Shown: piece after piece, positions 13,595 to 29,100 of the stretch
Position numbering within the stretch: position 1 is the first letter of the stretch
Layout of the letters: each line of letters begins with the position of its first letter
Source of the DNA: Litomosoides sigmodontis
Lineage: Eukaryota; Nematoda; Chromadorea; Rhabditida; Onchocercidae
DNA: 64,000 nucleotides
Assembly (NCBI GenBank): GCA_963070105.1
Contig: OY718806.1
Coordinates: forward strand, 5,105,865 to 5,169,864
Direction: 5' to 3'
The notes under the pieces: generated by a model
What the model saw: only the letters and a program-made list of their open reading frames with translations
The model's database searches: none
What the model was told of the DNA's origin: nothing
Translations under genes and position numbers: made by a program

Positions 13595-15567
13595 TCATCT
13601 ACCAGTGTACCACCTTGCGCGCTGTGCAAAGATATCGCTACGAAGGTTTTGAGCAAACAGTATACCCAGAATCTAAAGAGATGAACATAAATCTGCCTGA
13701 TTAAACGAAACAATAAATACAAAAAAGGGGTCAAAATGCCTTCAGATTCTGGCAAACACTGTAACAAGTTTATATTTGGTGATACGCAGAGAATTGGAAA
13801 GAATCTCCAAAAATGCATCAAAATATTCAATTTATCAACCATATACAAATGCCTAAGAAAACACATACAACTTACTTGAATAACTGCAACAAGAACCACT
13901 GCAATCGCGACGTAAGTCATATTCTGTGACAAGTAATTTTCAATTTTAGGTGTACATCCTTCACTGTGTATCGTCTCACTTAAACCCTGCATATAGATGC
14001 CCATACATATAATCAGAACATTTACAAAATTAAAAAAACTGCACAAGTTACAGCTACTTCTCACACTGGTTTTATAATGCCAGTTCCCACTCTTAGCTCT
14101 ATTCATCATATATCTATATAAGCATCATGATACTTCAGATTTTAAACATTCCGGTGTTTCAAATAGTCGAGAAACTACCTCTTTAAAAAGTCTAGCACCA
14201 TGTCCGCAAAAGAAATTAATAGGGTCACCATCCATACCACGCATTTTTTTACAACACGAATAAGGCACGCCACCAGCTTCAGGTGACGAAAATTGTTGTG
14301 ATGATTTATTAAAATATATATTCATATCCCAGTCGTTTGGTGACCTCATACCACAACATTTGAAATAAATTTGCACCCAATCAATGAGCGCCTGCAGATC
14401 AGGATCGTCCCGGTACATTATCACCTGGAATTTGTTGTGAAATATTTTCACAAGTCTGATATTGCAGCATTTAAAAAAGCATGTAATAAAAACATTCCAT
14501 TTCTTGAATCGTAACAATATAGCATTCATGTAAATGCTCACTAAATTTTATTTAAATTCCTCGCATAGTTCACATAACACCGATATCTTCTGTTTCAGTA
14601 ACAAGGCTGATGGATTACAGTAGACAAAGCGTATATAACCGTATACACGAAATATGCTACTAGGAGCTATGAATATGAACGTTATTCCTATTGAGTTAGA
14701 ACTAACACCGCAGAATAGGATAAGTAGTACATAACAAGAGCCCGAAGTGTCGAGTCCCATACCAAATAGATTATAAAGCTATTAAAATACTGAGTTCTGT
14801 AAAGCTCACCAGCTAACACTATGACAATTAAATAAGCAAAGACAAGTTACTGTATAGAATACCGTGTCATCCAGTCTAGTGAAAAACTCTTGAGTGATCC
14901 AGTCCTTTGAAGCGAACACTAAAACAACTAAAGCCATCTCAGCTAATAAAAGAAGACCGATAATTGTTGAATACAAAGCCAAGAAGCATGTATTTTCTCT
15001 TAAGGCACCAACGCAACCACTGAAACCGATCAAGAATATAAGACCACCTGAAATATTTTAAATCTTCCATACAACCTGTTAATAACCGTCTAACTAAAAC
15101 GACTTCAACAACAGAAACCATTATCTATCCGCTGTTGTGATAATAATGCTCTTTGAGCTTTTGTGCTTTTTCCATGTTTGAAATGTTCTAGCACATCCAA
15201 AGACTAAATTAGCATGTCGGAAGCTGGATGAAACATGCCGTTTGTTTTGGTATCTTAACGAGAAACAATGACATCACATTCCGAAGGGTTCTGATCTCGA
15301 AACTAAAGATTGCAGAGCGATAATGCAAAATGCAAAATGAAGCATTTGAAAAGTTTTCTTACCAGCGAAAATAAGAAATATTGCTGGATCAAGATAAAAT
15401 TTAGATGCTTTATTCAGATGAGAATAAGCACTGTTCTTCTCGAAATGAGCCCAAACACCAACTGCGAGAAGCGCAAATCCAATAATCCAGAACAAAACGT
15501 TAAATCCGAAAATTGTGTATTTGACGCAGCAGCTGATTTCAGAAGTGTTATAATGTTGAACAAGCAT
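13595..15567 (-). CDS. tsp-12: Tetraspanin, TspanC8-like (TSP-12/TSP-14 type)
   Basis: Tetraspanins organise membrane microdomains; TspanC8 members escort ADAM10 and, in C. elegans, support Notch and BMP signalling. Exons on the minus strand are 15363-15567 (coding part), 14851-15047, 14179-14424, 13876-13986 and 13595-13672, giving 278 aa. Four membrane segments are visible: VLFWIIGFALLAVGVW, LIFLIGFSGCVGALREN, the stretch through LLLLAEMALVVLVF, and VAIAVVLVAVIQILGILFA. The large loop has DLQALIDWVQ, CCG (157-159), NDWDMNIYFN, GVPYSCC (191-192), CG (207) and GC (226-227). The N-terminus MLVQHYNTSEISCCVKY aligns end to end with human TSPAN14, which supports the start chosen. An upstream ATG at 15882-15884 opens a short frame but would add residues the family lacks. 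Only six of the eight TspanC8 loop cysteines are present. The choice between tsp-12 and tsp-14 rests on its PIG-S neighbour. Confidence 0.92.
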
Positions 15568-15570
15568 TAA

Positions 15571-15580
15571 CTGCAAATAA
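15571..15580 (-). promoter_or_regulatory. Splice or trans-splice acceptor before the tetraspanin start
   Basis: On the minus strand TTATTTGCAG ends three bases before the ATG. Either a spliced leader or an upstream 5' UTR exon joins here. Confidence 0.45.
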
Positions 15581-16500
15581 TGGCAAGCATATTATGCTAC
15601 CTTCTCGTACTTTAAATATAACTGTGATAAAATCCTTCCGTAAAATTAGCTCGAATAAATTTGCAGGGCTGATTACTCCTAATACTAAACATTTCTTCAG
15701 AATAAATTACACCATCAAACATTGCAACATACTTCCCTTCATTTTTAAAAAAATGTCCAAAATATTGCTCGAGAACACAAAAATGTCATGAACAGACTTG
15801 CTGACGACTCATCATCGAGCCTAAATGACGATGGGCGCTCAAACTGACTGGTCGACTTCTCGTCGTCCTTTGCACCGGAGCCATGCTCTATACAGTGTAA
15901 AATCCGTATCTAGTTCGTCTAAACTCAAAGCTGAAAACTCCGATTATAAATCTACGAGACCAAGTCGACGTGATAGATGATATCACCAATGGAAATTAAT
16001 CTACGAAACCCATGAAAGATGACCAAAACCTTCATAAATATTATAGAACGGTGATTTTTATTATAGAGAGAGAGTTATACGCTTCCGAGTAGCAGTCGAG
16101 AACAAGTGAAATTCACTGCACAAAAACAAAATAACACTTGCATGTGCAACGGTGATATGTTACTCAAAATAATCAGAGATTAAAATTTTATTCTTTTCCG
16201 TAAATTGAACAGAAAATAATAACAATCAAAAATCTGTCCATGCTTCTTCAGGTTTCCTTCAAATATTTGACGGGTACAACATCTAAAAAACAACTGTACA
16301 GTGGTTACAAGAAATGGAAAAATGAAAATAATGCCCACAGCAAAAATATTTATGTTCAAAGGCGAATATACCTATTTTAAATAATATGATACTTTTACAG
16401 CAGTCGCTATAAAAAATTAAGCCTTCAAGTTTCCGCGCTTGACAGCTGCAGACGCGCTTGTAAAATAATTTTAACCTTATACTGGTGAAAAGTAACTTAT
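15581..16500. other. Tetraspanin 5' flank and rpl-33 3' flank
   Basis: Contains a minus-strand acceptor-like site near 15935 and an ATG-led frame of about 30 codons near 15884 that could be a 5' UTR exon of the tetraspanin. Nothing else was recognised. Confidence 0.4.
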
Positions 16501-17449
16501 TTAAAAGCCCTTAAGTCTTACTACGCGCACACGTTTGCCCATTGCCTGCGGTGGGAGATTTCTGCAGAACTTTGCTTTCACTGTACCTACATTACCATGT
16601 ACACGAGTTATTTTCCCCCAGATTGCTCGTACACGACTTGGTGCTTTTCCCTGCACTCTTGTTTTTTTGTGTGCTTTATACACGTAGAGAACTCTCTTTC
16701 CAACATACCTGGAAACATTCCCAAGAAGTGCTAAAATGGATCAAGTTTTATTGTTTCTCCCAACTAGAGGTTCCTCAATTGTTCACGGATTTTAATGTAG
16801 TCATGTAATAATGACAGAATTCCGATACTATAGCAACAAAATCAGAGTTATTTCGTCAGTGAGGGAAATTTTCGATGAAGAAATAACTTCATTCAAAGCC
16901 CTTCAACTGACCACGTAATAAAACAAAATATCGTAGCTTCTTGACTTCTCGAAATGCACATAGGCAGAAAATTTATGAATATAATAAAAATACTTCTAGT
17001 GCAGTACGAAACATACCACTGAGCATCCTTTTTGTTATAAACTCCGTCCAGTTTTAGAAGTGATGTATGTTCACGCTGATTCCGCTGCGAACGTTTATAG
17101 CCAGCAAATACTGCTTTCACATATAATCTACCATGAAACCACAGCAATACCAAGGATATCAAAGATGGTTTTTAGTAGCTTTATGTCTTATAACTGGATA
17201 TATTCTTACATTATATTTTTTACACACTGCCAGTAATCAACAGATAAGTCTAGTACAATATTACACTCAGTAACAGAGTTACAGTCTGTCACTGATAAGA
17301 AAGTAAAAATTTGCCATGCCCGCCGAGGCGAACAGAAAACATGCTACAGGAACTTAAGGAAATCTTTGGTTACTTCACTAAAAAAATAAATAAGGATACC
17401 TGCCGGCAGGCTTAGGGCCATGCTGTCTCACTGCTTGACCTTCGTCCAT
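16501..17449 (-). CDS. rpl-33: 60S ribosomal protein eL33 (RPL35A / RPL-33)
   Basis: A structural protein of the large ribosomal subunit. Three minus-strand exons, 17400-17449, 17017-17127 and 16501-16708, give 122 aa. After an N-terminal tail comes [20 protein letters not shown], then [20 protein letters not shown]. The signature [20 protein letters not shown] and [13 protein letters not shown] follow. C. elegans and human proteins share all of these. The C-terminus reads VVRLKGF, whereas the family usually ends in a leucine-tyrosine-proline stretch plus a few residues, so the last residues differ. The N-terminal tail ([16 protein letters not shown]) is longer than the C. elegans one. Intron 2 is bordered by matching octamers at its two ends. 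Confidence 0.96.
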
Positions 17450-20818
<3,369 letters not shown>

Positions 20819-23800
20819 AAGAGTTACGTCCCATCAAAGGTTCCACGATATCGACATCACAGTTATGTGGTGGTTGCTTATGAACGTGCTGTTTCTGTAG
20901 ATAACACATCCAAATAGCAATGAGTCACTAATTGATGAAAGAGAAGATAAGCGTGGTAAAGCTGGGGTGTGTCCCTCCTTCCTATTCTAAGCCATCCCCC
21001 AACTCCAACGATAGAACTATTATATCAAGAAGAGTCGCAAGTCGCAATTGCACATCCCTCCTATTTGATGCATTCGTGTCACTCCCAACTATGAAACGCG
21101 TTAAGCTGACAATAAAGCCATCTCTTCCACATGAATTTCAGGGTGCAAGTAGCCAACACATCTCTTCGCATATCATTTACAAAGTATATAAAGTCTGATG
21201 AATGAATAAATCGGCCACTTATACTGCTTAATTACAATTTATTTAGTGCATTTCTTGGCTGTGATTGCGATGATAAAAGCGAGTTTTTGTACAAATAAAG
21301 AAAAGAGGAGTGAATTGCAAGCTGTTTTGTGCTTTCAGTGGTGACGGAAGTGGAGTATCTTCTGTGAAGAAGATCACATGGATTAAGAAGGTTGAAAAAA
21401 AAATGGATAATCATTTATGGCTGATTGTTTACTTAAGCTTTTAAAATGGACCAATCGTATCCCATTGATTTGAAGATTTTAATTTGCAGAGAATCGAATG
21501 TAGTATGCGTATATTGACTGATTTTCTCTTTCAACATCATTCATTTTAAATTTGGTCACAATTTTTTTATTTAATTCGTAATAAGGGCATGATTTTTTCA
21601 ATTAGTTTGATCACTAAACATAGCAGCAATGATCATCGTTGAGTGTAGTCATTTTTGGAAGCTGCAAAGTTCTGAGTTCACTGTTAGGCTTGTGAATATT
21701 TTTTCTGTTTAGCGAACAAATTTTGGTGAATGTGGGATTTTCCATTTAATGCATCAATTTAATATCCGATCAGTATTGCAGCGAACTTTCATTGATAGCA
21801 GGAATTTACAAACAAACCAGCTGTGCTCAGATTTCCAAGTATCTCGAAAAGTCAAACTACTGACGTACCCTATTTAAGCTTACACTAAATTTGTGAACAA
21901 AAAATTCTCCATACTTACAACTCCGCTTTTTAAATCTTAATCCTTCGCAGTTGAAATGCATATTGTGATGGAATTTGAAATTTGAAATTGTATAGGCAAG
22001 CTCAATATTTCACTTTGCAGTGATTATGAACTAAATGCACGCTGCTGTATGAGCGGGCTTCTTAATTTCGCTCATGTAATATACTTTTATAAAATTCATA
22101 ATGAAAAGCTTTCCACCACAACTTTCAAGCCCTTATAAAAGTAAAATTTTGCAAAAAAATATAAATCGTTCAAAAAAAATCTAAATTTTTTTGCAAAAAA
22201 TATAAATTTTTTTCAGCGACATAATTCTGATAGAATTTTTTGATTTAGATTTTCCTTACTTTTAAAAACAATCATTTCCTGAGAAGCTTGCATCTTTCTG
22301 CGGACTGACAAAAAGTTAAGTATAATTTAATAGATTTTGGGTAGTGTCCATATTTGTTGATTTTGTTGTCTCATATTCTGATGTTTCTTTGCTTGTTCGT
22401 TTACACAGTGTAGGCTATTTCAATCTATTTCTTACAGAATTAGTTTAGCAATAAGAATTGCAGATAATCGGTTTTATGTAATGCGTAAGAGAATAGAAAG
22501 AATGGAACTGATTTCGTGTAAAAACATTATTAAAAGCATTTCTGCTCATTAAACAGGTCACAATATGTGATATGGCTATCTTAATTGAAATGGACCATAA
22601 CAAGCAAGTAACAAATTGAAAGTTCAGTCATTAGAAGTGACATTTAATATGTCACGTTTTATAACCAAATAGCTGTTTTAAAAATTAATGAAATAAATTT
22701 CGAAAACATGTACAGCTAAGCAAGGTTAGACTTTTTCAATGAAAAAAGAGAAGTTGTCGTAGTCCACGCAATTTTTGGACAAGTTAATTTATCTTGAAAA
22801 TTTGAAAAAATAGCATACAGATAAGCTCGATCTTAAGCAGCACGGACTGGACGCTAAGTAAGGTAGTCAAACTGTTTAGTTACAGTAAAAGTGACATATA
22901 AAGGACAACTAACAGTGCACAGTGCACATTTTACGATAATTGGTGTGTATGATGAAGAAGTTCATTGGTGCTAAGTTTCAGTTGCAAGTGTCGTCGAGGG
23001 CGGACTGCATTGTGCGCCTAGCGCCATAGGAGGATTGGATGTACACCATTCAACGATGCTTGCAGAGGCGCTCACAATGAACACCGTGATCAGCTGCTTC
23101 TTTTATCAATAGGCCTTATCATCTTCTTCTTCCCTCCAAAGGCTAAAGTGCAGTAGCCGAAGAATAAAGAACGCTTGTTGACGTGAATCACTTTCGTCAT
23201 TTGATCTTGTAAAAGTTAGCCCGTTCATTTCATATGGCCGAGTGCTAAATGTCAGTGTAACTGGATAGGCACTTCTTAAATTGATGCTTTAAATGTATTC
23301 CATGGGAATTAGACTAAAAACTGGTGACACATGTATTTGTGGAGTGAATTGGACGAGGCAACAATCATTGTTATTAGCGTAACTATCAAAAATAATACTA
23401 CGCCTTCCGAGGAATCGATGTGCAGTGACAGTGACGATCTCAGTGGTTACCAAACGTTTATAAATGATCAGGCCCATTCATAGCAGTCAAGTTTTCCCAC
23501 TTTCATACTATTTGCATTTCATCTTTTTCTTCCTCATCTTAATCGATATTTTCATCCTCATAGATTATTTGAATTGACTGGTCAGTTATTTCCTCATATT
23601 GATTACTAGGAGAGTGAGTTTGATGGAAAGTATTGAAAGTAGTGAATTTTCAAATAATGCAGTTATGATTTTTTAATAACATGATGGTTTGAAGAGATGT
23701 TTATTTATTTATTTATTTATAAATAAATGCTGGGATTTTTTTCGCTCTAAATTGAAAAAAAAAATATGCAACATTTTTAGTATCATATCGATGTTTTGGC

Positions 23801-26460
23801 AAAAGGTGTGCAGACTAACGACGTCTCAGTTTTAGTGAGTTAGAAAAGATAATCAACAATGAGCTATTAATCATTCTAACTGTGCGACATTTGTTGTATT
23901 ACGATCAAATAGCAGTTGAAACGCGGTGATAAATGCCCCGTCGAACGTATATGAACAGAGCATCTAGCTTTTATTCATTTTTTACACTTATTATTTCTGT
24001 AATTTGAGATTGTAAGAAGGCATCATGTAAAGTGAAAGATTCATACGTGTAGTGCACCGCACTCAGTTTTCAACTCCCATGCAATTAAAATGCTGAAAAA
24101 GTATATAACAAAAATAAGACGTTCCCAACCTGGTATTTTTTCAAATTATTTCATGAGCTGTGAAAATTCTTCAATTACTCCATTCTGATCTTCCTAAAAT
24201 TCTGTGCAAAGAAATGTTTAAACAAGAAAACTATTAATAATTTTTTACAACTAATTCAAGACCAGCAAACCAAAACAATTCTACACCTGCAAGATGGAGT
24301 CTTTCCTCGCACCCAAATATCATTGATTTGTATAATCGTTTTTGTTTTTTACTTAAAAAATCTTGCAGGTGTGGAATTATTTTTTGGTTACGATATCGCA
24401 AATTTGATTAAATCAATATTATTGATTTGCATAATCGGTGATGGAACAGGAACTAGTGCATAATCCATTTAAGAATTAGCACGAAATCTCCTTCTAATAG
24501 GATGTTGAATTTGTTCAGGTAGGGAAAACGGCAAGTTGAAGAGTTGCGAAGGATATTTCTAGAGGATATACTTTTTAAAAATTCATCATATTTTAATGAA
24601 TGCAACTGCTGGTTAGACTAATCCAACCCACCAATTTGGTTGAATTTATTCAAGAGGTCAGAAAAAGGGAAAAGAGGGGGTCGGCGGAGTGAAGAGCAAT
24701 GGGTTTACTCATGGTATGTTATGATGAGCGGCAAGTGTTTGTCACATTCCTGCGTCTTAAGGAGAGAAAGGTACAATGGGCTATTTGAAGTGACAGTCGG
24801 AGTACATCTTATTCGAAATGCGGCATCACGGGCACATAAGATGAAGCATCAGAGAGTATGATTTATTTGAATATCGATTGAGAAAAGGTCAACGAATGAA
24901 AATGATAATAGCCAGCTCAACAAACAGCAGATTTTATAATGCCTATGCCTAGAGAATAGTTTTCGATTGGTGGTTGTTGCTTCACTCTAAGTTTTGTTAT
25001 GCCTCGGCGACCGTTCTCTGGGTATAGGTATTATCTTAGAATTATATAGCTTTTATATTTTATAGGAATTGAAACAGCAATTATTAGAGAATTAACTTGC
25101 CTTTAAGTTCCTTTAACTTCCGCGCTGTATTTTTTAAAATATGTCTAGATTTGCTTGCACTAGTAGAAAGGATTGAATTTTAATATTCCTTCGGCTTTTT
25201 GAAGCATTTGCAGTTCAGTATGAGCAGTGTGAAATTTGCCGTTTGATATTTTATTTCGCACATTTTCACTATCAGAATATCAGAATTAAAAGTTATGGAG
25301 GGAATTAGATCATTGCTATGCGGTAATGATAAAAAAATTGGATCACTTTTTATATCCCATGATATTTAGAAATATAAAAGGGAGCCATTAAAAATGGCCA
25401 CCGTACCATATTAATGGCGACACACTTGGACCATTAAAAATCAGTTACCTTTAGCGATTACCGTATGCCACCACTCACCTGTTGTCAGCGCCTTCTGCTT
25501 GCATATTTTTACGCAACGTCTTTCATACTTTGTTTGAAGTAAATATTTGGACTTTATGTAAGGATGAAAAGGCGGAAAAGTATTGAATTCTATAGTTTCA
25601 CTAGACGCACTTCATATTGAATATAATCATCTCATTTAAATTGAAAATTTCAAATTTCCAAACTGCCATGTACATCATGCATATCATTTCGTAGGATTCT
25701 TGGCACTTTTATTTGTAGGTGATGGTGTGGTATGCTTGTGAGAACCGCTTCAACATATTCATTGTAAGGATTTGAGTGAGCTGTGCATTGCATTTAGGGA
25801 ATTTTTCCTAGTTGCAGAAGTTGCGCATGCTTCTGAATAGGGTACGAGTGTTGGGTGCGTATGTTGACATGTCAATATACTGTATACAATATACTGAGTG
25901 TGTGCATGCAGCGAAGCACTGTACACTGTGAAACTACAACACCGAACAGTTTAATGAACTAGGAATTGCAGGAGCAGCAGCAGTAGCAGCAGCGGAGCAA
26001 TCCACATCTAAGCCTGAGCATGAGAAACGACGTACGTATGTATTGGCAAAGGGTTCCCCTCCCAATGCTAGCTCATTTACTGCAGGTGTCTATAGAAATG
26101 AGCCGATGTAAGGGCAGGTATTGATTGGGTGATGCTGCCTGTCGCAGCTTTCTCCTACATTTGAGAAGAAGCATTTGAGAAGAGTTCCAGCAACAAAACA
26201 TTGGCACTGGTAGAATAAGATTTGGAGACGACGTACCACAAAATGTCTGTCTGTGTGTGCATGCGTATATGCGCACATACGCACGTGCTGTTTGAAAGGA
26301 TGTACGCTTCAGGCGGCCAACGACAACGACTCATTAAAGTTGGCCGTGAGGCCCCTAATCCAGAAGAAGCACACCGTAGTTGCAGCAAGCCTATTGCAGC
26401 TAGTGAGGTGCTCAGCAAGGTACATGATGTGTTTTGCCTACACTGGGAATTCAGAATTAG
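20819..26460. other. Gene-poor region with scattered short repeats
   Basis: No coding exon recognised on either strand. It holds a tandem pair of TTGCAAAAAATATAAAT-like words at 22147-22209, a TTTATTTA/TAAATAAA palindrome near 23700-23727, and the CACCTG inverted repeat described separately. It probably belongs to the upstream regulatory domain of zag-1. Confidence 0.45.
24270..24436. repeat. Inverted repeat carrying CACCTG/CAGGTG, interleaved with an octamer-like direct repeat
   Basis: The left arm AATTCTACACCTGCAAGAT (24278-24296) matches the reverse complement of ATCTTGCAGGTGTGGAATT (24360-24378) with one mismatch. Looser pairing extends through the CCAAAA and TTTTGG flanks. Interleaved is a direct repeat of ATTGATTTGyATAATCG, at about 24322 and 24421. 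Its second copy contains the octamer ATTTGCAT. Confidence 0.75.
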
Positions 26461-27225
26461 AATGAAATGAATGAATGAATGAATGAATGAATGAATGAAT
26501 GAATGAAATGAAATGAAATGAATGAATGAAATGAATGAATGAATGAAATGAAATGAAATGAATGAATGAATGAATGAATGAAATGAAATGAATGAATGAA
26601 ATGAAATGAATGAAATGAAATGAATGAAATGAAATGAATGAAATGAAATGAAATGAATGAAATGAAATGAATGAAATGAAATGAAATGAATGAAATGAAA
26701 TGAATGAAATGAAATGAAATGGAATGAAATGGAATGAAATGAAATGGAATGAAATGGAATGAAATGGAATGAAATGAAATGGAATGAAATGGAATGAAAT
26801 GAAATGGAATGAAATGGAATGGAATGGAATGGAATGGAATGGAATGGAATGGAATGAAATGAAATGAAATGAAATGGAATGGAATGGAATGGAATGGAAT
26901 GAAATGAAATGAAATGGAATGGAATGGAATGGAATGAAATGGAATGGAATGGAATGAAATGAAATGAAATGAAATGAAATGAAATGAAATGAAATGAAAT
27001 GAAATGAAATGAAATGAAATGAAATGAAATGAAATGAAATGAAATGAAATGAAATGAAATGAAATGAAATGAAATGAAATGAAATGAAATGAAATGAAAT
27101 GAAATGAAATGAAATGAAATGAAATGAAATGAAATGAAATGAAATGAAATGAAATGAAATGAAATGAAATGAAATGAATGGATGGATGGATGGATGGATG
27201 GATGGATGGATGGATGGATGGATGG
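26461..27225. repeat. 765-bp satellite-like array of AATGA/AATGG/AATG/GGAT units
   Basis: It is ordered in zones. Mixed AATG and AAATG units fill 26461-26718. Mixed AATGA and AATGG units fill about 26719-26958. A very regular AATGA array runs through about 26959-27175. A tail of GGAT units ends at 27225. The long frames reading HFISF and IHPSIHPS across it are repeat artefacts, since all three frames stay open. Confidence 0.98.
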
Positions 27226-29100
27226 CGTTTGGAGACAGCGTTCTCCGTTGCATCCACAATTCTTCCTCACTTATTTCCACACTTACTTCTTCACCTGCAA
27301 AAGTACTTAATTGCTCATGCAGATCACCTCCTACTCCCTCCGTCCAGTGACTCTCGACGCCAGTTGCATTGCACACGAAGTAATTGAAGAGAACCGTTTC
27401 GAGAGGTCTGGGAAGGATGGAGATTGCTGTGTTGTGAGAGTGAGCTAACGCTCTTCCTTCCAGTTCATCGTCGTATATCATTGCAGCATAGCCATGTCTA
27501 CATCAGTAACAACGAATTGTCACGCAAACTACTCCATTGCCACTTATCCATCCCAATGGTCGGCCATCCTAACTGCAACAACCCGCTTGCACGAACCCGC
27601 TTTCTTTTCCTCTGCCTTATTTCCGTGTGATATTTGGGCAGTTGGCAACTGTAAAGAGTTAGTTACTCGCCCCTAACCAGTTTTTTTTCCTCATCTTCAC
27701 GCCTCCTGTTTATTTGCTTACAGTAGTGTATAAATCATGCAATTGTTACTGACGACAATAATACACTTCGCACACTCCTAACCCTGGGGTGAATCGATAA
27801 GGCTACACATGGGTTATGTCATTCTCACGACCCCATTCATCCCTTTGACTTGAAATACATGCGCATAAATCTTCAGGGGTACCGGTGAAGTACGGAGCTC
27901 TCGAAATTTATGCAGAATTCATAAGTGATGGTGGAGATGAAATGGAGCAGCTTAACAGGGGGATGGATGGATATCTTTCTGTTGACGGACCAGAGGTGAA
28001 AAGAGGGATGGCACCGTGTGTGTGGACAGTATGCTGCGCATTTGGTCAAGCGGTGCTTTTGCCTCGTGTGTGCTTGCTTCTCTCTTTCTCCAAGGGGAAG
28101 GTGGACTGCTTGGTGTCGTACTGGGAATGATTGCATGGAGCCAGATGGGCTGGAGCTGAGTGGATCGGAGGTTGGAGAGGGGAGGGTGGAGGGGAGAGGA
28201 GGGGGAGCGTTGCGGCATCCTCCACCCACACCCGCATGCTCCACAATTCTACCTTAATCAGGGCCGGGGGATGGCAGCAAGAAGAAGCGGCGGAGGAGGA
28301 GGAGGGAAGGAAGAGAGCATCCTGACCGAAGCTCTCTTAACTTGCTCCTTGAATGCGCGCTTCTCGTTGTTTGTCCATTGTTGTTGATGTGCCCTGCTCA
28401 TTAGTGCTACTGCATGCAGTCCCGTTGTCTGTGCTTATCCCATCATCCACTTAGGTAACAACTGCCGCAGCCTTCTCCGCAAACGCACCTCCATTTCAGT
28501 ACGCGATGAGCTTTGGTTACGGAATTGATAGGTCCGCTAAACTTGCTACCTATCCACTAACTGCATCGCCACTGCCACTGATCGTTTCATCTCTCTCCCT
28601 TAATTCGAATCTGCTTACATCTTCCGCTCTTTATCACCTAATCAGGCAGGCTCTCACGGATGAATTCTTTTCGATTCATTGTCAGTGACATCAGTGCTTT
28701 GGGAGTTCCTGTTCATCCAGCGGTTAGCATGCGAATGAAAATTAGCCAGAAATATTGGATGGTCTCAAACTCTAAATAATTGACTTCTCTCTGAAGATTT
28801 TTTTCCTCTTACTTAAATGTAAAAGTTATTTGCGATGAAAATACATTGATTAATATGGGCGCAGCTGACTTGATAAATAATAAAAGTGCAAGTCATAATG
28901 ATTAATTGTAATGAAGTTAAATCTTAATTGCGGTGCAGTTTAAGTTTATTTTCGTTCTTGAACTTTGATAATCCATCAGCTTTTGCTTGCTTCTTCGAGG
29001 GCAGGGTATAGAGCATCGTTTGCTTTAGTTGACGCGGCTAATTTGGAGCTATCGAGAAGGGGGTAGGGGGAGGGGGAGAGGTAAGGCCAATTAGAATGTT
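27226..29100. other. Relatively GC-rich non-coding stretch with G-quadruplex motifs
   Basis: Frames on both strands are open for 60-120 codons only because of base composition; none shows a domain. Purine-rich tracts with runs of G lie at 28179-28205 and around 29060-29080. Confidence 0.45.
28179..28205 (+). other. Putative G-quadruplex motif
   Basis: Four runs of three or more G (GGGG, GGG, GGGG, GGGGG) are separated by loops of 1, 4 and 6 bases, which fits the canonical motif. Confidence 0.6.

Noticed and set aside
15790..15884. Upstream ATG frame of about 30 codons before the tetraspanin
   Set aside because: The downstream Met at 15567 aligns exactly with the start of human TSPAN14, and the only donor available here is poor; treated as possible 5' UTR.
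26155..27481. Very long open frames (266-371 codons) rich in His-Phe-Ile-Ser
   Set aside because: They read a pentanucleotide repeat array in all three minus-strand frames; no real protein signal.
27873..28257. Overlapping Pro/Ser- and Gly/Glu-rich frames on both strands
   Set aside because: Open on both strands because of GC-rich purine/pyrimidine composition; no domain or splice support.
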